Assembly (NCBI RefSeq): GCF_010548305.1
Contig: NZ_JAAGLV010000002.1
Coordinates: forward strand, 558,001 to 622,000
Origin: Streptomyces sp. SID13031
GTDB taxonomy: Bacteria; Actinomycetota; Actinomycetes; Propionibacteriales; Kribbellaceae
Length of the DNA stretch: 64,000 bases
Reading direction: 5' to 3'
The translations under genes and the position numbers were made by a program. Every line of letters begins with the position of its first letter. Positions within the stretch are counted from its first letter, which is position 1. The notes under the pieces are model-generated. The model saw only the letters and a list, made by a program, of their open reading frames with translations. It did not search any database and was not told where the DNA came from. Shown piece by piece: positions 18,409-25,995 of the stretch.

Positions 18409-20007
18409 ATGATCACCGTCCGCGGTGTAGATATTCGCGTCGGCGCCCAGCTGCTGCTGTCCGACCTTTCGTTTCACATCAGCCCGGGTGACCGGATCGG
18501 TCTCGTTGGCCGTAACGGCGCGGGTAAGACAACCCTGATGAAGGCGCTGGCCGGGGATGAGCGGCCGGCGGCCGGGAGTGTCGGGGTCACTGGGTCTGTC
18601 GGCTATCTGCCGCAGGATCCGCGTGCGGCCGATCCGGCCATCACTGCCACCTCTCGGATTTTGTCTGCTCGTGGGCTTGATATCGCGGTGCAGCGGCTTC
18701 GGAAGGCCGAGGTGGCGATGAGTAGTGCCGTTGGCGAGGCGCAGGAGCGGGCGATGGCTGCTTATGCGCGCGCCGAGGCGCAGTTTCAGGCTGGGGGTGG
18801 GTATGCGGCTGAGGGTGAGGCGGCTCGGCTTGCGGCTGGGGTTGGGTTGCCTGCAAGGGCTCTCGACCAGCCGGTCGGGGAGCTGTCGGGCGGCCAGCGG
18901 CGGCGGGTCGAGTTGGCGCGCATCCTCTTCGCCGAGCACGACACGTTGTTGCTTGATGAGCCGACCAACCATTTGGATGCCGACTCGGTCGGGTGGCTGC
19001 GGTCGTTCCTGCTCGGCTACAGCGGTGGCCTGGTGGTGATCAGCCACGATCGAGAGTTGCTCAGGGCAACGGTCAACCGGGTGTTCCACCTGGATCCGCA
19101 GCGCACGACGATCGACGTCCACAACACGGGCTGGAAGAAGTACCTCGAACAGCTTGAGCTCGACGAACGCCGTCGTACCAGGGAACGCCACACGGCCGAG
19201 CGCAAAGCCGCGGTCCTGCACGCGCAGGCCGACAAGATGCGTGCCGGAGCCTCGACCGCCGTCGCCGCCAGGAACATGGCGAGGCGAGCCGACAAGCTCC
19301 TCCACGACCTCGAGCCGGTACGCCGTACCGCCCGCGTCGCCAAGATCCGCCTGCCCGACCCGGCCCCTTCCGGTCGTACCCCGCTGACGGCCGCCGGGCT
19401 GACCAAGTCGTACGGCGGACTGCAGGTGCTCAAGGGCGTCGACCTCGCCGTCGATCGTGGCAGCCGACTGGTCATCCTCGGCCTCAACGGCGCGGGCAAG
19501 ACCACGTTGCTACGGATCCTCGCCGGCCGGGAACAGCCGGACGGCGGCCACGTCAACCATGGCCACGGGTTGCGGCTCGGGTACTTCGCGCAGGAACACG
19601 ACACGCTCGACCTGGCCGGTACAGTCCGGCAGAACCTGGCGTCCGTCGCGCCGGGCCTGACCGATGGCGAGGTACGCAACGTGCTCGGGTCGTTCCTGTT
19701 CACCGGCGACGACGCGGACAAGCCGGCCGGCGTACTGTCCGGCGGCGAGAAGACCCGGCTGGCCTTGGCCGGCCTGGTCCACTCGGGCGCCAACGTGCTG
19801 CTCCTGGACGAGCCGACCAACAACCTCGACCCTGCTTCCCGCGACGAGGTCCTCGGCGCGGTCGGCAGCTACCCGGGCGCGATCATCATGGTCACCCACG
19901 ACGAGGGCGCCATCGAGGCACTCCGCCCCGACCGAGTCCTCATCCTCCCCGACGCCACCGAAGACCTCTGGACCGACGACTACCTAGACCTCGTCTCCCT
20001 CGCCTGA
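18409..20007 (+). CDS. ABC-F family ATPase (ribosome-associated, possible antibiotic resistance)
   Basis: A 532-residue protein with two ABC domains and no membrane segment. Domain 1 has Walker A GRNGAGKTT near residue 39, signature ELSGGQRRRVELARIL and DEPTNHLDADS. A charged linker follows (LDERRRTRERHTAERKAAVLHAQADKMRAG region). Domain 2 has Walker A GLNGAGKTT, signature VLSGGEKTRLALAG and DEPTNNLDPAS. ABC-F proteins bind the ribosomal E site; some relieve stalling, others expel macrolide, lincosamide or pleuromutilin drugs. The interdomain linker decides drug range and cannot be assigned by eye. The upstream leader peptide and masking structure favour drug-inducible resistance over a housekeeping role. 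The start ATG has AGAGAG eight bases upstream. Confidence 0.92.
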   Translation: MITVRGVDIRVGAQLLLSDLSFHISPGDRIGLVGRNGAGKTTLMKALAGDERPAAGSVGVTGSVGYLPQDPRAADPAITATSRILSARGLDIAVQRLRKAEVAMSSAVGEAQERAMAAYARAEAQFQAGGGYAAEGEAARLAAGVGLPARALDQPVGELSGGQRRRVELARILFAEHDTLLLDEPTNHLDADSVGWLRSFLLGYSGGLVVISHDRELLRATVNRVFHLDPQRTTIDVHNTGWKKYLEQLELDERRRTRERHTAERKAAVLHAQADKMRAGASTAVAARNMARRADKLLHDLEPVRRTARVAKIRLPDPAPSGRTPLTAAGLTKSYGGLQVLKGVDLAVDRGSRLVILGLNGAGKTTLLRILAGREQPDGGHVNHGHGLRLGYFAQEHDTLDLAGTVRQNLASVAPGLTDGEVRNVLGSFLFTGDDADKPAGVLSGGEKTRLALAGLVHSGANVLLLDEPTNNLDPASRDEVLGAVGSYPGAIIMVTHDEGAIEALRPDRVLILPDATEDLWTDDYLDLVSLA

Positions 20008-20044
20008 CGTGCCGAGCCCACCACTGGTGGGCTCGTCGCGTCAG
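20004..20044. terminator. Bidirectional terminator between convergent ABC-F and hydrolase genes
   Basis: A nested dyad: CTGACG (20004-20009) pairs with CGTCAG (20039-20044), and CGAGCCCACCA pairs with TGGTGGGCTCG inside. The outer arms contain the TGA stop of the ABC-F gene and the TGA stop of the opposing hydrolase gene, so one stem ends both transcripts. Confidence 0.8.
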
Positions 20045-20877
20045 TGCAGGCCGAGCTGGGTGCTGACCCAGGTGAGGCGGTCGGTTTTGGCTTGTTGGTC
20101 GAGGAAGTGGTCGGCGTGGTCGTAGAGGGTGACGGTTGCCTTCGGTTTGGCGGAGCTGAAGGCGGCCTGTACCTCCGGTGTGACGAAGATGTCGCGGCCG
20201 GCCCACTGGAAGTAGACCTCGTGGGCCTGCGCGACGTTGTCGACCGGGTCGAGCCCGGCGAAAACCTTGCGGTAGGCAACGGTCTGGTCGGCGGGCAGGC
20301 CGAGCCAGAACTTGTCGAACCAGTTCGCCCAGGTGGCGTCACCTGCCATGAAGACGAGCGCGTGCGCGCGTTTGGCCAGCAGCGACGCGTACATCGCGCC
20401 GTAGTCGTGCCCGATCACCGCCGTCCGCCGTGGATCCACGCCGTCCTGGTCGAGCAACGCCCGGTACGCCGCTTCGACGGCGGCGAGCTGGTTCGTCACC
20501 TTGGTCCGATCGGTCTTGTCGCCGACCGGATCGCCCGCCCACGGGAAGGTGAGCTGCGGCAGGATCGCGACCGCGCCCTTGCTCGCCAGCGCGATCGCCT
20601 CGGACAGGAACTCGGTTCGGTTCTGGGTCGAGTTCGGCGGCTCGAACCAGTGCAGGTAGAGCGCCCCCGCGAGCGTGTCGTGTTTCTTCGAAGAAGAAGC
20701 CGGCCGGACCAGGTACGCCGTCACCGGCGCCTGCCCGTGGACCGGAATCTGGATGTCCGTGACCACCACCGGCTCGGATTTGTGCCCGCGACCGGTCTGA
20801 TCGGCTACCGCCGTCGTCACCCCGCCGGCCGCGAGCACCAACGCGCCCACCACCGTCGCCACCACGAATCTCTTCAT
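20041..20877 (-). CDS. Secreted alpha/beta hydrolase
   Basis: A 278-residue protein with signal peptide MKRFVVATVVGALVLAAGGV and an alpha/beta-hydrolase fold. The nucleophile elbow is GHDYGAM (Asp158 in place of Ser), as in haloalkane-dehalogenase and epoxide-hydrolase lines, and a C-terminal HADHF supplies the likely catalytic His. The overall shape resembles dienelactone-hydrolase-like proteins. Aspartate as nucleophile implies ester-intermediate chemistry, or loss of ordinary esterase activity; the substrate is unknown. The ATG at 20877 has GAGGGG five bases upstream; a GTG at 20883 is possible. It is divergent from a CGNR regulator with a shared operator at 20898-20923, so it is probably the controlled gene. 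Confidence 0.8.
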   Translation of the reverse strand: MKRFVVATVVGALVLAAGGVTTAVADQTGRGHKSEPVVVTDIQIPVHGQAPVTAYLVRPASSSKKHDTLAGALYLHWFEPPNSTQNRTEFLSEAIALASKGAVAILPQLTFPWAGDPVGDKTDRTKVTNQLAAVEAAYRALLDQDGVDPRRTAVIGHDYGAMYASLLAKRAHALVFMAGDATWANWFDKFWLGLPADQTVAYRKVFAGLDPVDNVAQAHEVYFQWAGRDIFVTPEVQAAFSSAKPKATVTLYDHADHFLDQQAKTDRLTWVSTQLGLH

Positions 20878-20897
20878 ACCCACCCCTCAGCTCAAAT

Positions 20898-20923
20898 CAG
20901 TTGTTAAACTCCCTTAACAACTG
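20898..20923. promoter_or_regulatory. Perfect operator-like dyad between hydrolase and CGNR regulator
   Basis: CAGTTGTTAA (20898-20907) and TTAACAACTG (20914-20923) are exact inverted repeats with a six-base spacer. This AT-rich block stands out in a GC-rich region and lies in the roughly 97-base gap between the divergent starts at 20877 and 20975. It is the natural binding site for a dimeric repressor of both genes; the CGNR protein is the obvious candidate. Confidence 0.75.
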
Positions 20924-20974
20924 ACGACGGTAGAGCCGTGCGGCCAAGCGGTCAAGACGGGGGAGGATGTGCGA

Positions 20975-21493
20975 ATGAGCAGCGTGCCGGCCACCGACCC
21001 CTGGCTGGGCTTCGTGCTGGACTTCTGCAACTCGTACGACCTGCTGGAGAACCCGCGCGACCGGCTGAGCATCCCGCTCGTCACCCGGCTGGCCGCGCAC
21101 CACGAGCTCGCGGACCCGGAACTGACCGCCGCGGATCTCGAGCCGGTCCGCGGCGTGCGTGGTGAGCTGTACCGGGTGTTCGCCGAAGAGGATTCGCAGT
21201 ACGAGGTGCTGAACGAGATCTTCACCCGATACGGCGCGCAGCCGCGACTGGTCGCAGGCCCGCGACTGGCGGCGACGGGGGGAGCCGACCCGGTCGCACG
21301 GCTGGCGGTGTCAGCAGCGGACGCGCTGGCGCGAGCAGTCGCGGACGGCGCCGCCGACCGGCTGCGAACCTGCGCCGGCGATCCTTGCCGCTGCGTCTAC
21401 GTCGACCGCACCAAGGCCAACCGCCGCCGCTACTGCTGCGAACTCTGCAACGACCGAATGGCCTCAGCCGCCTACCGCAGCAGAAAGAGCTAA
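20975..21493 (+). CDS. CGNR zinc-finger / ABATE-domain regulator
   Basis: A 172-residue protein. The N-terminal 125 residues fit the ABATE domain (GFVLDFCNSYDLLENPRDRL at its start). The C-terminus has the zinc-finger layout CAGDPCRCVYVDRTKANRRRYC, then CELCNDRMASAAYRSRK. The family's CGNR tetrad is altered to CNDR, but the spacing of zinc-binding cysteines is kept, with one extra Cys. Proteins of this kind are thought to be DNA-binding regulators. The ATG at 20975 has GGGGGAGGA eight bases upstream; a GTG six bases earlier is too close to it. Autoregulation through the dyad at 20898-20923 is inferred from position. Confidence 0.8.
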   Translation: MSSVPATDPWLGFVLDFCNSYDLLENPRDRLSIPLVTRLAAHHELADPELTAADLEPVRGVRGELYRVFAEEDSQYEVLNEIFTRYGAQPRLVAGPRLAATGGADPVARLAVSAADALARAVADGAADRLRTCAGDPCRCVYVDRTKANRRRYCCELCNDRMASAAYRSRKS

Positions 21494-21570
21494 CGGCGCG
21501 CGTGCGTCTCCACCCACGGGTTGAGGTGGAGATCCATCCGGGTCACACCTGGAGGCCGACGAACCCGAAG

Positions 21571-21615
21571 CCCTTTCCGAGGAGTGTTCTCAGTAACAGA
21601 ACTCCTCGGAAAGGG
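21571..21615 (+). promoter_or_regulatory. Long hairpin covering the ribosome-binding site of the next gene
   Basis: Left arm 21571-21590 (starting CCCTTTCCGAGGAGT) and right arm 21598-21615 (ending ACTCCTCGGAAAGGG) pair almost completely, with a short bulge and loop CAGTAAC. The right arm includes AAGGG, the best ribosome-binding site for the ATG at 21623. It may end the CGNR transcript, or control translation of the membrane protein by masking the site. Confidence 0.65.
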
Positions 21616-21622
21616 AAGTGTG

Positions 21623-22111
21623 ATGTCGGTCAATCTGCTGCTGGGTATCGTGATCGGAGCGTTGGTCGTGGTCCGGGTGATGGGCCGGCAACTGCGGGGC
21701 TCGATGGTGACGCAGAGGTCGCTGGTGGTGGTGCCGCTGGTCCTCGTCGTCATCGGGCTCGCGTCCGCCCGCGGGGAGTTCGACACCGCATCGGCCGGCG
21801 AGCTGGCGTTCTTCGTCTTCGACGTCGCGGTGCTGATCCTGATCGGGTTCGCCCGCGGCGCGAGCACTCAACTGTCGACCCGTGACGGCGGCCTGCACCA
21901 GAAGGGCACGGCCACCACCCTCACGCTGTGGCTGCTGACCATCGGTATCCGGGTAGGCGCTGGCTTCGCCGGCGCGGCGATGGGCCTCAACGGCTCCCTC
22001 ACCACAGCTGCCCTGCTGCTGACCTTCGGCCTGAGCATCGCCGCCCAGAACGTCGCCGTCTACCTCCGCGCGCAGCGCCTGCGCATCCCGTTCGCCGTCG
22101 AGCGGGCATGA
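21623..22111 (+). CDS. DUF1453-like integral membrane protein
   Basis: A 162-residue protein with four to five hydrophobic helices (SVNLLLGIVIGALVVVRVMG, then VVVPLVLVVIGLA, LAFFVFDVAVLILIGFARG, and a C-terminal helix). The short polar loop between the first helices fits DUF1453 (CcdC-like) proteins of unknown function. The ATG at 21623 starts the first helix; the longer frame to 21521 runs through the hairpin and is not supported. It lies seven bases before the kinase gene and is probably co-transcribed with the two-component pair. Confidence 0.75.
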   Translation: MSVNLLLGIVIGALVVVRVMGRQLRGSMVTQRSLVVVPLVLVVIGLASARGEFDTASAGELAFFVFDVAVLILIGFARGASTQLSTRDGGLHQKGTATTLTLWLLTIGIRVGAGFAGAAMGLNGSLTTAALLLTFGLSIAAQNVAVYLRAQRLRIPFAVERA

Positions 22112-22118
22112 TGATCGT

Positions 22119-23294
22119 ATGACCGAGCGGGGCTGGGGGGCCGAGGCGTGGCGCCGGGTGGCGATGCTCTGGAGCTCGTCCCTGGCGACCACAGCCTTGC
22201 GGTTGGCGCCCACCATTCTGGTGGTCGCGACGCTGATCATCTCGCGCGGTGCGGCGGATCCCGAACGGTTGCCGCTCCCCCTCGTCTTGTTGCTGGCGGC
22301 AATGGTTGTCGCGAGCAACGTGCTGATTCTGCGGTACGGCGAAAAGTCGCCGGTACGGACGGCGGCGCTATTGGTGTTCGTGGTGGCGGGGTCCGTGCTC
22401 TGGTATGCGCTGCCGGAGAGCGTGCTGGCGGTGTTGCCGTTCTGGGCGGTCCGGGCAGCCGTCCGGTATCACCTACCGGGACGGGCCGAGGTTCTGGTGG
22501 TGGTGCTCGGCATCCTCGGTGCCAGCGTGCCGCTGCTGCTGGTGACCGGTTCGGTCAGTTCCGCGATCGGGATCGCGGTCGGCGTGATCGCGATCTTGCT
22601 TGCCTCGATCAACCGCCGGGCTCGCGAGGAGCAGCTCGACGAGCTCCAGGTCTCACTCGCGCGCAAGCAGGCCGCGATCGAGGAGCACAGCCGAGCGGCC
22701 GCCCTGGCGGAGCGGGCCCGGATCGCGCGGGACGTGCACGACGTACTGGCTCATTCGCTGGCCGGCTTGTCCCTCAATCTGCAAGGAGCACGGCTGATGC
22801 TCGTCCGCGACGGCGCGTCGGAAGAAGCGATCGAACAGGTGACCAAGGCACAGGGGCTCGCGGCGGAGGGGTTGTCCGAGGCGCGCAGAGCCGTGGCGAC
22901 GCTGCGAGAGGACTCGGTCCCCGACGCCCGCGCGATGGCCGACCTGGTCACGGCGTACCGGCTGGAGAGCGGGGCCGAAGCGACCTTCGAGGTCACCGGA
23001 GTATCGCGCGATCTGCCGTCCGAGGCGATGGCAGCCCTCTACCGCGCCTTGCAGGAAGCGCTCACGAACACCCGGAAGTACGCGCCGGGAGCACCGGTCG
23101 ACGTCGTACTCCGGTTCGAAGACGCAAGGACCGCGCTCACGGTGGAGGATCACCCCGGCAAGCCGCCGGCTCACGTTGTCGGCGGGGGCTACGGTTTGCT
23201 CGGGATGCGGGAGCGGGCCGAGTTGATCGGTGGCAGCCTGGAGGTCGGGCCGACGGAGGACGGATGGCGCGTTCGATTGGTGATACCGGGATGA
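22119..23294 (+). CDS. NarL-type sensor histidine kinase
   Basis: A 391-residue kinase with about five predicted membrane helices in residues 15-160. A coiled-coil stretch follows, then a HisKA_3 domain with phospho-acceptor His207 (ARIARDVHDVLAHSLAGLSL) and an HATPase_c domain (LQEALTNTRKYAPGAPV, then GGGYGLLGMRERAELIGGS). There is no large extracytoplasmic sensor, so the signal is likely sensed in the membrane, as in DesK-like kinases. Its TGA overlaps the ATG of the response regulator (ATGA). Confidence 0.92.
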   Translation: MTERGWGAEAWRRVAMLWSSSLATTALRLAPTILVVATLIISRGAADPERLPLPLVLLLAAMVVASNVLILRYGEKSPVRTAALLVFVVAGSVLWYALPESVLAVLPFWAVRAAVRYHLPGRAEVLVVVLGILGASVPLLLVTGSVSSAIGIAVGVIAILLASINRRAREEQLDELQVSLARKQAAIEEHSRAAALAERARIARDVHDVLAHSLAGLSLNLQGARLMLVRDGASEEAIEQVTKAQGLAAEGLSEARRAVATLREDSVPDARAMADLVTAYRLESGAEATFEVTGVSRDLPSEAMAALYRALQEALTNTRKYAPGAPVDVVLRFEDARTALTVEDHPGKPPAHVVGGGYGLLGMRERAELIGGSLEVGPTEDGWRVRLVIPG

Positions 23295-23926
23295 GCGATC
23301 TGCGAGTGGTGGTCGCCGACGATCAGACGGTGGTGCGCGACGGGCTGGTGACGCTGTTGCGGTTGCTCCCGGGGATCGACGTCGTGGCAGCCGCTTCCGA
23401 CGGCCTCGAGGCCCTCGAGTTGGTCGCGGAGTACGCGCCGGACGTCCTGCTGGTGGATCTCCGGATGCCGCGCTGCGACGGCGTCGAGACCACGCGGCGG
23501 GTGCGCGCGGAGCATCCGGGCACCGAGGTCGTCGTGCTCACCACCTACAGCGACGACGATTCGGTGCTGGGCGCGCTCAAGGCCGGCGCCCGGGGGTTCC
23601 TCACCAAAGATGCCGACGCGGAGTCGATCGGCCGCGCGTTGCAGGCCGCGGCCGCCGGCCAGTCGATCATCGACGGTGACGTGCAGCGAAGGTTGATCGA
23701 GGCAACGACCACCGTACCGGCGCCCCAGCAGGCGGACGGCCTGACTCCGCGCGAGATCGAGGTCCTGCGGCTGATCGCGGCCGGCCTCTCGAACACGGAG
23801 ATCGCCCGTCGGCTCGTCGTCAGCGAGGCCACGGTCAAGACGCACATCAACCACCTGTTCGCCAAAGCCGGTCTCCGCGACCGCGCCCAGGCCGTCGCCT
23901 ATGCCTACCGCCGAGGACTGGGCTAG
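23291..23926 (+). CDS. NarL/LuxR-type response regulator
   Basis: A 211-residue regulator. The receiver domain has VADDQ at its start, phospho-acceptor Asp56 (VLLVDLRMP), Thr84 (VVLTTY) and Lys106 (GFLTKDA). The C-terminal LuxR helix-turn-helix is LTPREIEVLRLIAAGLSNTEIARRL. It is the partner of the kinase it overlaps. The TAG stop at 23924-23926 coincides with the first bases of a 165-bp palindromic element. Confidence 0.93.
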   Translation: MSDLRVVVADDQTVVRDGLVTLLRLLPGIDVVAAASDGLEALELVAEYAPDVLLVDLRMPRCDGVETTRRVRAEHPGTEVVVLTTYSDDDSVLGALKAGARGFLTKDADAESIGRALQAAAAGQSIIDGDVQRRLIEATTTVPAPQQADGLTPREIEVLRLIAAGLSNTEIARRLVVSEATVKTHINHLFAKAGLRDRAQAVAYAYRRGLG

Positions 23927-24089
23927 TGCCCTGCGTCCGAAGTTCTTTGGCGCTTGCGGCGCCCAGGCACGCACCTCGCGGCAGCGGAGGAACGGCCACG
24001 ATGGAAAAACATCGAGGCCGCTCCCCCGCCACCGCGAGGCACGCACCTGACCACCGCAATCACTCAAACAACTTCGGACGCAGGGCACT
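23925..24089. repeat. 165-bp near-palindromic element (MITE-like)
   Basis: The ends 23925-23944 and 24070-24089 are perfect 20-base inverted repeats (AGTGCCCTGCGTCCGAAGTT). Similarity continues inward along almost the whole length: TTTG, TTGCGG, AGG, CTCGCGG, GCGG, CGGCC and CGATG blocks recur in the same order on the opposite strand, with one small indel. The centre is GGCCACGATG-GAAAAA-CATCGAGGCC. No reading frame is present. It can fold into one long hairpin and looks like a miniature inverted-repeat element, perhaps also terminating the two-component operon. Confidence 0.75.
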
Positions 24090-24109
24090 GGGCCTGAGAG
24101 GATGGTGAG

Positions 24110-24631
24110 GTGACATCTTCTCTGGCGATCCGGGCTGGCGGGCTCGACGACGTTCCGGCGGTCCTGGTTCTGCTCGACAAGGCGACCGAGTGGCTGGTCG
24201 CCAACGGGCGGACCGGCCAGTGGGGGACCGAGGCGCACTCGACCGACCCGCGACGGGTAGCCCAGATCGAGGGCTTCGTGGCAGGCGACGGGCTCTGGAT
24301 CGCCGAGCTCGACGGGCGGGTCGTCGGTGCGCTCGCGGTGGGCGACGCGACGTCCTACGTTCCGCCGGCCACCGAGCCCGAGCTGTACATCCGGCTGCTC
24401 GTGACGGATCGGGTGCTACAGGGCACCGGCATCGGCACCGACCTGCTGGAGCACGCGCGCACGCTCGCGCGGGGGCTCGGCGTGGAACTGCTCCGAGTGG
24501 ACTGCTTCGGGGGCGGCGACGGCGCGCTCATCCGGTACTACGAGAAGCAGGGGTTCACCCGCGCGGAGCCGTTCGGCGTACCGGTCAGTGATTCGGAATG
24601 GCCGGGTCAGGTCCTGTTCCAGCGGCTGTGA
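24110..24631 (+). CDS. GNAT-family N-acetyltransferase
   Basis: A 173-residue protein of the GNAT fold. The acetyl-CoA binding motif A is IRLLVTDRVLQGTGIGTDLLEHAR (with GTGIGT in place of the classical RGxGxG), and motif B is ALIRYYEKQGFTR. It transfers an acetyl group from acetyl-CoA to an unknown amine. The GTG at 24110 follows GAGAGGATGGTGAG. The last 47 bases overlap the end of the convergent CDF gene. Confidence 0.85.
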   Translation: MTSSLAIRAGGLDDVPAVLVLLDKATEWLVANGRTGQWGTEAHSTDPRRVAQIEGFVAGDGLWIAELDGRVVGALAVGDATSYVPPATEPELYIRLLVTDRVLQGTGIGTDLLEHARTLARGLGVELLRVDCFGGGDGALIRYYEKQGFTRAEPFGVPVSDSEWPGQVLFQRL

Positions 24632-25565
24632 TCTCAACGGGGCGATGCACAGCGCCGTGCGCATCGCTGCAGTGAGCAGCCTGTACGTCGCCTGACGCGT
24701 GGTCGACCTGCAGCGTCGAGTGGGTCAGGTGGTGCCGCTCGGCCAGCAGCGTCTCGATCTGGCTGCGGATCAGGTGGCAGTCGAGCCCCTCGCTGACCAG
24801 GATGTGCGCCGACGCGGCCGGCTCGCCGGAAGTGATCTCCCAGACGTGCAGGTCGTGCACCTCGACCACCCCCGGTACTGCGCACAGCTCGGCGCCGACC
24901 GTGGCCGGGTTGATCCTGGCCGGAGCCGCCTCGAGGAAGATCCGGCCGGAGTCGCGGACGAGGCCGATCCCCGCCTTGAGCATCAGCGCGGCGACGATCA
25001 GCGCGGCGATCGAGTCGGCGCGGGCGAAGCCGGTGAGCAGCACGACCAGACCGGCGATCGCGGTCGCGACGAACGCGAACAGGTCGTTGAGGATGTGCTG
25101 GAACGCGCCCTCGACGTTCAGGCTGGTGCGGTTCGCCTTGCTGATCAGCCAGGTTGCGAAAAGGTTGACCACGATGCCGACGACGCCGGTGATCAGGACC
25201 AGCGCGCCCTGGACCTCGGGCGGGTGGATCATCCGGTTGACCGACTCGTAGACGAAGAACGCCGCGAGCAGCAGCAGGGTGATCCCGTTGGCCTGTGCCG
25301 AGAGGATCTCCACCCGCTTCAACCCGTAGGTGAAACCACCCGCCGGCGGCCTGGCGGAGAGCCGGATCGCGATCAACGCCAGCGCGATCGCGGCGGCGTC
25401 GGTCAGCATGTGCGCGGCATCGGTGATCAACGCCAGCGATCCGGCCGCGAAACCGACGACCACCTCAGCGGCCATGAACGCCAGGATCAGCGCCAGCGCG
25501 CCACTGAGCAGCTTCCGGTCAGCCTCGGCGCTGACGCCATGACCGTGACCGTGCCCGGCACCCAT
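24585..25565 (-). CDS. Cation diffusion facilitator, CzcD/ZitB-like metal exporter
   Basis: A 326-residue inner-membrane exporter, probably of zinc or a related divalent cation. The N-terminus is histidine-rich (GAGHGHGHGVS). Six membrane helices follow, with metal-site motifs ITDAAHMLTDAAA in helix 2 and FQHILNDLFAF in helix 5, the HxxxD pairs expected for zinc/cadmium CDFs. The C-terminal cytoplasmic domain has EVHDLHVWEITSGEP. The start overlaps the stop of the ArsR regulator gene (TGATG), so the two form a metal-inducible operon. The 3' end overlaps the convergent GNAT gene. Confidence 0.93.
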   Translation of the reverse strand: MGAGHGHGHGVSAEADRKLLSGALALILAFMAAEVVVGFAAGSLALITDAAHMLTDAAAIALALIAIRLSARPPAGGFTYGLKRVEILSAQANGITLLLLAAFFVYESVNRMIHPPEVQGALVLITGVVGIVVNLFATWLISKANRTSLNVEGAFQHILNDLFAFVATAIAGLVVLLTGFARADSIAALIVAALMLKAGIGLVRDSGRIFLEAAPARINPATVGAELCAVPGVVEVHDLHVWEITSGEPAASAHILVSEGLDCHLIRSQIETLLAERHHLTHSTLQVDHASGDVQAAHCSDAHGAVHRPVEITAAGTGPDPAIPNH

Positions 25566-25972
25566 CAGCCACGCTCCGGGTGGATCGCGTCGGTGTGCTC
25601 GGTATGAGCGACGGCGAGGTCGACGAGCATCCGCACGTGCGCGTCGTCGAGCCGGTAGTAGGCCATCCGGCCATCCCGGCGTACCGAAACCACCCGATGG
25701 GCGCGCAGCAACCGCAACGCGTGCGACGTGGACGACTCACTCATCCCCGTCACGGCCGCCAGGTCGCAGACACACAACTCCCCGTCGAGCAGCGCGACCA
25801 GCAACTTCAACCGCCGCGGATCGCCCAGCAGCCCGAACACATCGGCCGTGTCGATGACATCCTGCTCAGAAGGCATCCTGGCATCGACGGCCGCCACCCG
25901 CTCCGGATCGACCAGCCGGACGTTGCAGCTGTCGATCACCGCCGGGGATTGCACATCTGCAGAACTCTTCAT
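25565..25972 (-). CDS. ArsR/SmtB-family metal-sensing repressor
   Basis: A 135-residue winged-helix repressor (VFGLLGDPRRLKLLVALL, then CDLAAVTGMSESSTSHALRLLR). Ligand residues are readable. The alpha-5 helix has Asp110, His112, His123 and His126, which reproduces the D-x-H-(10)-H-x-x-E/H spacing of zinc sensors such as SmtB/CzrA. Cys16, Cys67 and Cys69 (CVC) supply a possible alpha-3N site like cadmium/lead sensors. It therefore probably senses zinc, with a possible second thiol site. It is translationally coupled to the CDF exporter and should be derepressed by metal. Confidence 0.9.
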   Translation of the reverse strand: MKSSADVQSPAVIDSCNVRLVDPERVAAVDARMPSEQDVIDTADVFGLLGDPRRLKLLVALLDGELCVCDLAAVTGMSESSTSHALRLLRAHRVVSVRRDGRMAYYRLDDAHVRMLVDLAVAHTEHTDAIHPERG

Positions 25973-25995
25973 ACGTCCACTGTAGGCTAGCCACC

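Noticed and set aside
23925..24089. CRISPR-like reading of repeated blocks
   Set aside because: The blocks are inverted, not direct, and there are no regular spacers; no cas genes are in the window.
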